Shown: positions 59,965 to 64,000 of the stretch, piece by piece
Layout: each line of letters begins with the position of its first letter
Numbering within the stretch: the first letter of the stretch is position 1
Assembly (NCBI RefSeq): GCF_964340395.1
Contig: NC_135551.1
Location: 4,493,463 to 4,557,462 of the forward strand
DNA length: 64,000 nucleotides
Source: Glandiceps talaboti
Lineage: Eukaryota; Hemichordata; Enteropneusta; Spengelidae
Reading direction: 5' to 3'
Made by a program: the position numbers and the translations under genes
The notes under the pieces: model-generated
What the model was told of the DNA's origin: nothing
The model's database searches: none
What the model saw: the letters and a program-made list of their open reading frames with translations, nothing else

Positions 59965-60006
59965 CCCCGGGGTTTAATTTGGTTCAAATCATGAGCCCCA
60001 TTTTAA

Positions 60007-60045
60007 CCCCCCCCCCCCCCCCATTCCTCCCCCATTCCTCCCCCA
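60007..60045. repeat. Poly-C tract with C-rich extension
   Basis: Sixteen consecutive C residues at 60007-60022, followed by two attcctccccc repeats. The open frame at 59952-60182 owes its Pro run to this tract and is not supported as a gene. Confidence 0.85.
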
Positions 60046-60241
60046 CCGTGAATTCTGACACCAGCCTAACTTTCTGTTATGCTGCATGTGGAGTCCAATT
60101 CAATATACAACTGGATTTTGGTTTGAAGGGATGTACACGAATTCGAACTGTTTCCTGGTTGGCTATTTTGGTGTTGGATTGAATTTCTACGTACACATTG
60201 GCCCGGTCAACCGTTTGTGTTCTGTTGGACATGTTATACTT

Positions 60242-60480
60242 CCATGACCTGAGCAAGGGTTAACTTATCGCTAAATTGCAATCTGTGACAATTTTGAACA
60301 GCCCACAATGATTGAAGAACTGAAGGCTAGACGTTATTTGTTTGACTTTACGTTTATTTATGTATATTTACGGGTTTTCACATTAAATCTCACAAATTCT
60401 GGGTCATTCCTGGCAATCATCACCAGGCAACCCTTCTGGTCGCCCTCTAGTCACGGGTAAACTTAGCAACTGAGCGCCAG
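60242..60480 (-). repeat. Arm B of the inverted repeat
   Basis: This is the inverted counterpart of 58243-58510, with the same ordered blocks read on the minus strand. The arms are 1.73 kb apart and enclose the MITE-like element and the retrotransposon remnant. There is no coding potential in either arm. Confidence 0.78.
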
Positions 60481-60513
60481 TTACTGTGGTTCGAAGCATC
60501 GCCGCGTGCACTA

Positions 60514-60550
60514 GGGGTGGAGGGGTGGGGGGTGGGGGGTGGGGGTGGGA
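60514..60550. repeat. G-rich tract, quadruplex-forming potential
   Basis: Runs of 3-6 G separated by single T residues (ggggtggggggtggggggt and so on) meet the usual four-run rule for an intramolecular G-quadruplex on the plus strand. Confidence 0.8.
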
Positions 60551-61284
60551 TACCTATCACATTATACGATTTGACCTCAGTACGATAGAGCGTGACCCCG
60601 CTACACTACTGGTGTATATCTTCCATTTTTCAACAAAACCTGAGTGTATTTGTTGATATTTTCTCAGAATATGTTCCAAATTTGTTGTGAAGCTGTAAAA
60701 CCAGCAAACTGCCAAAACAATAACAAAAACATGTGGTTGTGAAATTATGTTCGTGTGAAGCTGGCAGGCCGGTTCGACTACTTCAGCATTTGCAAACGGT
60801 ATTTTTCGATGTTTTTTTCAGAAAATTATCAAGTATTAAATTTAATTCACATTTATATATGAAAATTTACGGTAAGGGTTGACCCGGTCACTAAATGACT
60901 GCGGCGTAGGGGTGTGTCACAAGTCTATACAAGATAATTATTCATGCAACGTGTAGATAATAGGAAACAAACCTACAATGAGTATACAAAAAGGAAAGGC
61001 ATACAAAATTCTACACAGCTAAAAGTAGATACTAGTAGATGATAAGGCGAACATGACAAAAATTATTAAACTGGCCTAATTGTAAAATGTAACACAAGTA
61101 TAATGAATTACAACTACATAAACTCTTACCCCACACGTTGGCTGAATCTAGTGACAGTTGAGTGACGCTACCTAAGGCAAGGTGCCCGTTCTGAAAGTGT
61201 CTCGCATTGGGGTGTGTCTCGTCTTATAAATGTTCATTTGAATAATGAACAACACCTGGAGGTCCGGATTCACCTGACCAATCA
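60551..61284. other. Unique DNA, no gene found
   Basis: About 730 bp without an open frame longer than 60 codons, splice-flanked exon or recognisable repeat. Confidence 0.55.
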
Positions 61285-61594
<310 letters not shown>

Positions 61595-61599
<5 letters not shown>

Positions 61600-62235
61600 A
61601 GGCGCACACCACCAACCCCCAACTCCCCGATTAATGTGTGTACGGCAACGTCAAATACTGGTATCTAACCTTATTTGGGTATTCAAATCAATCTAAGACG
61701 TTCCAACACCGTGGCGTATCAAGAAGTCAAGAAGTGTTACTTGCGACTATTTTATCTGTAAATCTGTATTCTTTTTTCTAGCAAATAAAGTTCTATAAAC
61801 TGACAACAGTATTTTCTAAGTAACTTGCACACTGCAATTATTGGCGATAGTTGGAAAGCTCTGATAGTTTTTTATAATTCTTGATCAAAGCAAAAGTGAA
61901 TCTGTTTAAATTTGTGTACCTCAAAGCTCATTGACACGTTAGCAAAGGACAGGTGCAGTACTACATGTCTTTGTTTAGTGTGTACCTGTGCAATTCTGTG
62001 TGATCTCTGATGAACATGTCTACTTACAAATACTCTATCATTCAGTATGGGAAAAAAATAAGATTCTATGGTCGTTTTTATTGTATTCCTGACAATTACA
62101 CAGGAATTAGTACCAGTAATCATTGCTAACGTGTGGATTGATAGTATTTATAGCTTACTTCACTTGCAATAAATTATGGCATGATTTAGTCGTATTCTAC
62201 ATCACTGTACAGTGAGCTCTATGAATGAGATATGA
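61595..62235. other. Mostly unique DNA with one weak exon candidate
   Basis: Nothing firm is seen. On the minus strand 62028-62088 is bounded by a good acceptor (attgtcag) and donor (gtaagtag); it is described as a finding and not called as a gene. Confidence 0.4.
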
Positions 62236-62267
62236 TTAATTAATCAATTAATTTATTTATTTATTTA
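62236..62267. repeat. AT-rich simple repeat, (TTAA/ATTT)n
   Basis: attaattaatcaattaa followed by four ATTT-type tetramers. Confidence 0.85.
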
Positions 62268-62576
62268 CTAATTTTCGGTGTGGTGAAAATAAAAATATTT
62301 CAGATTTTGTCCAGTTTTAAGAGATCAGCAGCCATTTTGAATACATAATGAGGTCATATGACCAATATGTAATTTTTAGAGTCCCCTGAGTCACAATGAC
62401 TGAAAAATATATGGTTTTATGTTGATTAATGAGTAATCGGATTGTACACATGATCTCCAGTAATATGTTACTTCCACTTTTTAAATTAATTGAGCACGTT
62501 TCATATTACCACATGGTTACCACATACAATTAATGAAAAAACAATAACATTTTAAGACTAAATATTTGTTTGTTTT
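62268..62576. other. Unique AT-rich spacer
   Basis: No gene is seen. It includes a gccattttgaatac module at 62331-62344 that resembles modules near 63345 and 63699. Confidence 0.45.
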
Positions 62577-63250
62577 ATTATCATCATCATTATTATTATT
62601 ATTTTTTAATTTCTTAAAAGCCCGCTACACTACGTCTCAGTGCTCTTTACAGAACAAAGAGAATTGCATATAAAAGGTACTAATTAATAAAATACTAAAA
62701 AAATGCCATACAATATAGTACTAAAATGTGTCATACAAAAAAATGAAAAATAATCTACAATGCCATATACAAAGCGGAGAGAGAAACATTAAAATCTTAC
62801 ACTCCATATTGAACTTTAAAAAGGTGGGTTTTCAGGGTGTGTTTAAAAGATTCAATAGAACAATTATGAGTGATTTTAAAAGGTAGTTCATTCCATAGGA
62901 TCGGTGCTGCGAATGAAAAGGCGCAGAAACCATAGTTTTTGGTTGTTGTGTTGGTGTCCTGTCTTAATAAAACGGTAATCCTTCCGATGAACGAAGTGTG
63001 CGCCTAGGAACTCTGATGTCTATTAGTGAGCGTAGATAATCTGGACATTTGCCGGAGGTAATTTCATATGTCAGGAGATTGATCTTGAATTGAATTCGTT
63101 TCTCAACAGGCAGCCAATGTAAATTATATAGAACAGGTGTTTCGTACCGGTAATGAGTCGTGCAGCGCTGGCGGAGTTCTACACAGATTGTGTCTTTTGA
63201 AGTTGGTAGTTGTTGATTCCGTATAACATATGTATACTTTGCCAGAACCG
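62577..63250 (+). mobile_element. Remnant of a dispersed non-coding repeat
   Basis: It starts with a (TCA/TTA)n stretch at 62577-62606, then the ordered blocks cgctacactacgtctcagtg, aaaaggtgggttttcagggt, ttcattccataggat, gaatgaaaaggcgcag, ggcagccaatgtaaa and gtgcagcgctggcggagttc. From memory this order matches a dispersed repeat family widespread in fish and marine invertebrates, but I cannot name it. There is no open frame of note. Confidence 0.45.
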
Positions 63251-64000
63251 CGTGACATTGAGCAATGGAATGATAGGAACGTTTTAAGTTTTAAGTTTTA
63301 TTATACAAAATATGTCAAAATGCTATGATTTATGTTATTGGAGACCATTTTGAATATTTAATTAGGTTACATATTCAATATTTGCATTTTCAGCTCCTCT
63401 GTCTAACTTGGAACTAAAAATATATGGTTACACCAAGTTATACTTTGCTAGTTTGAACAAAAGGAATAACGTAACAATAATTTTCATTGACGACCATGCA
63501 AAGGTATCAAATTAGCATATGTTTACGATATCCTTGGTGAATAAAAATCAAGATTTCATGTCTACATCTGCATATCATTCCACATCCACTTGATACTGAA
63601 CCACAAATGGCAATGTAAAAATCAAGAATTGTTTTGGTTCTCCAATGCAACACAACATACTAGTAATTGGAAAAGTCAATAACTTTGTTGTAGCGGTGGC
63701 CATTTTGAACATTTAAAAGGTCACCAGGGTTCATACACTTAGAGTCAAAAAAATTCCATGGCTTTCCAGGTTTTTTACGTCAGTTTGCCAGGGGTATTCG
63801 TATTGATATGGGTCATTTCCCAGGGGTGTTGACTATTAAAATTCATGTTATTGAATGTCATCTAATTCTTTGACATTGGCGAGAAGTAACTAACAACGAC
63901 TCTAACAATATGTCACAGAACATTTTAAAGAAAGTCAACACTCTATGCAGCTGTTGGTTTCAAAAAACATCATAATCATTAGATTAATATTGTTCATTTT
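63251..64000. other. AT-rich DNA with repeat-like fragments, no gene found
   Basis: Contains a short (TTTTAAG)3 run at about 63281, ccattttgaa modules near 63345 and 63699, and at 63723-63780 a block cagggttcatacact ... aaattccatggctttccagg. The latter resembles a dispersed element with CAGGGTTC-type ends. No supported open frame. Confidence 0.4.

Noticed and set aside
59952-60182. 76-codon plus-strand frame with a Pro run
   Set aside because: The Pro run is the poly-C tract, and the remainder shows no domain or splice-bounded structure.
61872-62123. 83-codon minus-strand frame read as a whole
   Set aside because: No domain is recognisable. Only the internal 61-nt splice-bounded part is kept as a weak exon candidate.

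Overview
The window looks like nuclear DNA of an AT-rich animal genome, probably a marine-type invertebrate. The clues are metazoan-style splice signals, the degraded 3' end of a non-LTR retrotransposon, a MITE-like element, long microsatellites and low gene density. No family or species can be named from the sequence alone. There are no bacterial, viral or organellar hallmarks.

Region 1 (1 to about 56245, 88% of the window) is one uninterrupted head-to-tail array of a 419-bp unit. It continues beyond the left edge. On the minus strand every unit reads as a small intron-exon cassette: an intron of about 338 nt with a GTAAGTGAA donor and (in 133 of 134) an AG acceptor, and an 81-nt exon. I count 134 complete exons plus one cut by the window edge. 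Each exon has length divisible by three and is open in the same phase-0 frame, encoding a 27-residue charged peptide (linker DGTPRP, then a likely amphipathic helix ending QEVEE or QELEE). Spliced together they would give at least 3,618 residues from this window alone. About a quarter of the exon spacings differ from 419, and all of the length change lies in introns. The array has three textural zones: 1-18.2 kb (very homogeneous, Leu-25 type, long higher-order duplications), 18.2-41.2 kb (intermediate) and 41.2-56.1 kb (most diverged exon alleles). Copies nearest the right edge are the most degraded. Multi-unit higher-order repeats of 1, 3, 4, 5, 7 and 10 units are superimposed, and a 7-unit superperiod of about 2.93 kb occurs three times.

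Region 2 (56246-64000) is the flank that would lie upstream of the array gene. I find no secure gene there. It holds a (CATA)n microsatellite where the next unit should be, a diverged tandem duplication (57311-57843), an inverted pair of related 240-270-bp sequences (58243-58510 and 60242-60480), a MITE-like element between them, the C-terminal 87 codons and 3' tail of a non-LTR reverse transcriptase (59344-59766), C- and G-rich tracts, a 310-bp purine-only tract (61285-61594), and a dispersed-repeat remnant (about 62577-63250).

The main claim is that Region 1 is part of a giant gene built from more than 130 near-identical symmetric 27-codon exons under concerted evolution. Its 5' and 3' ends lie outside the recognisable part of the window, and its function is unknown.
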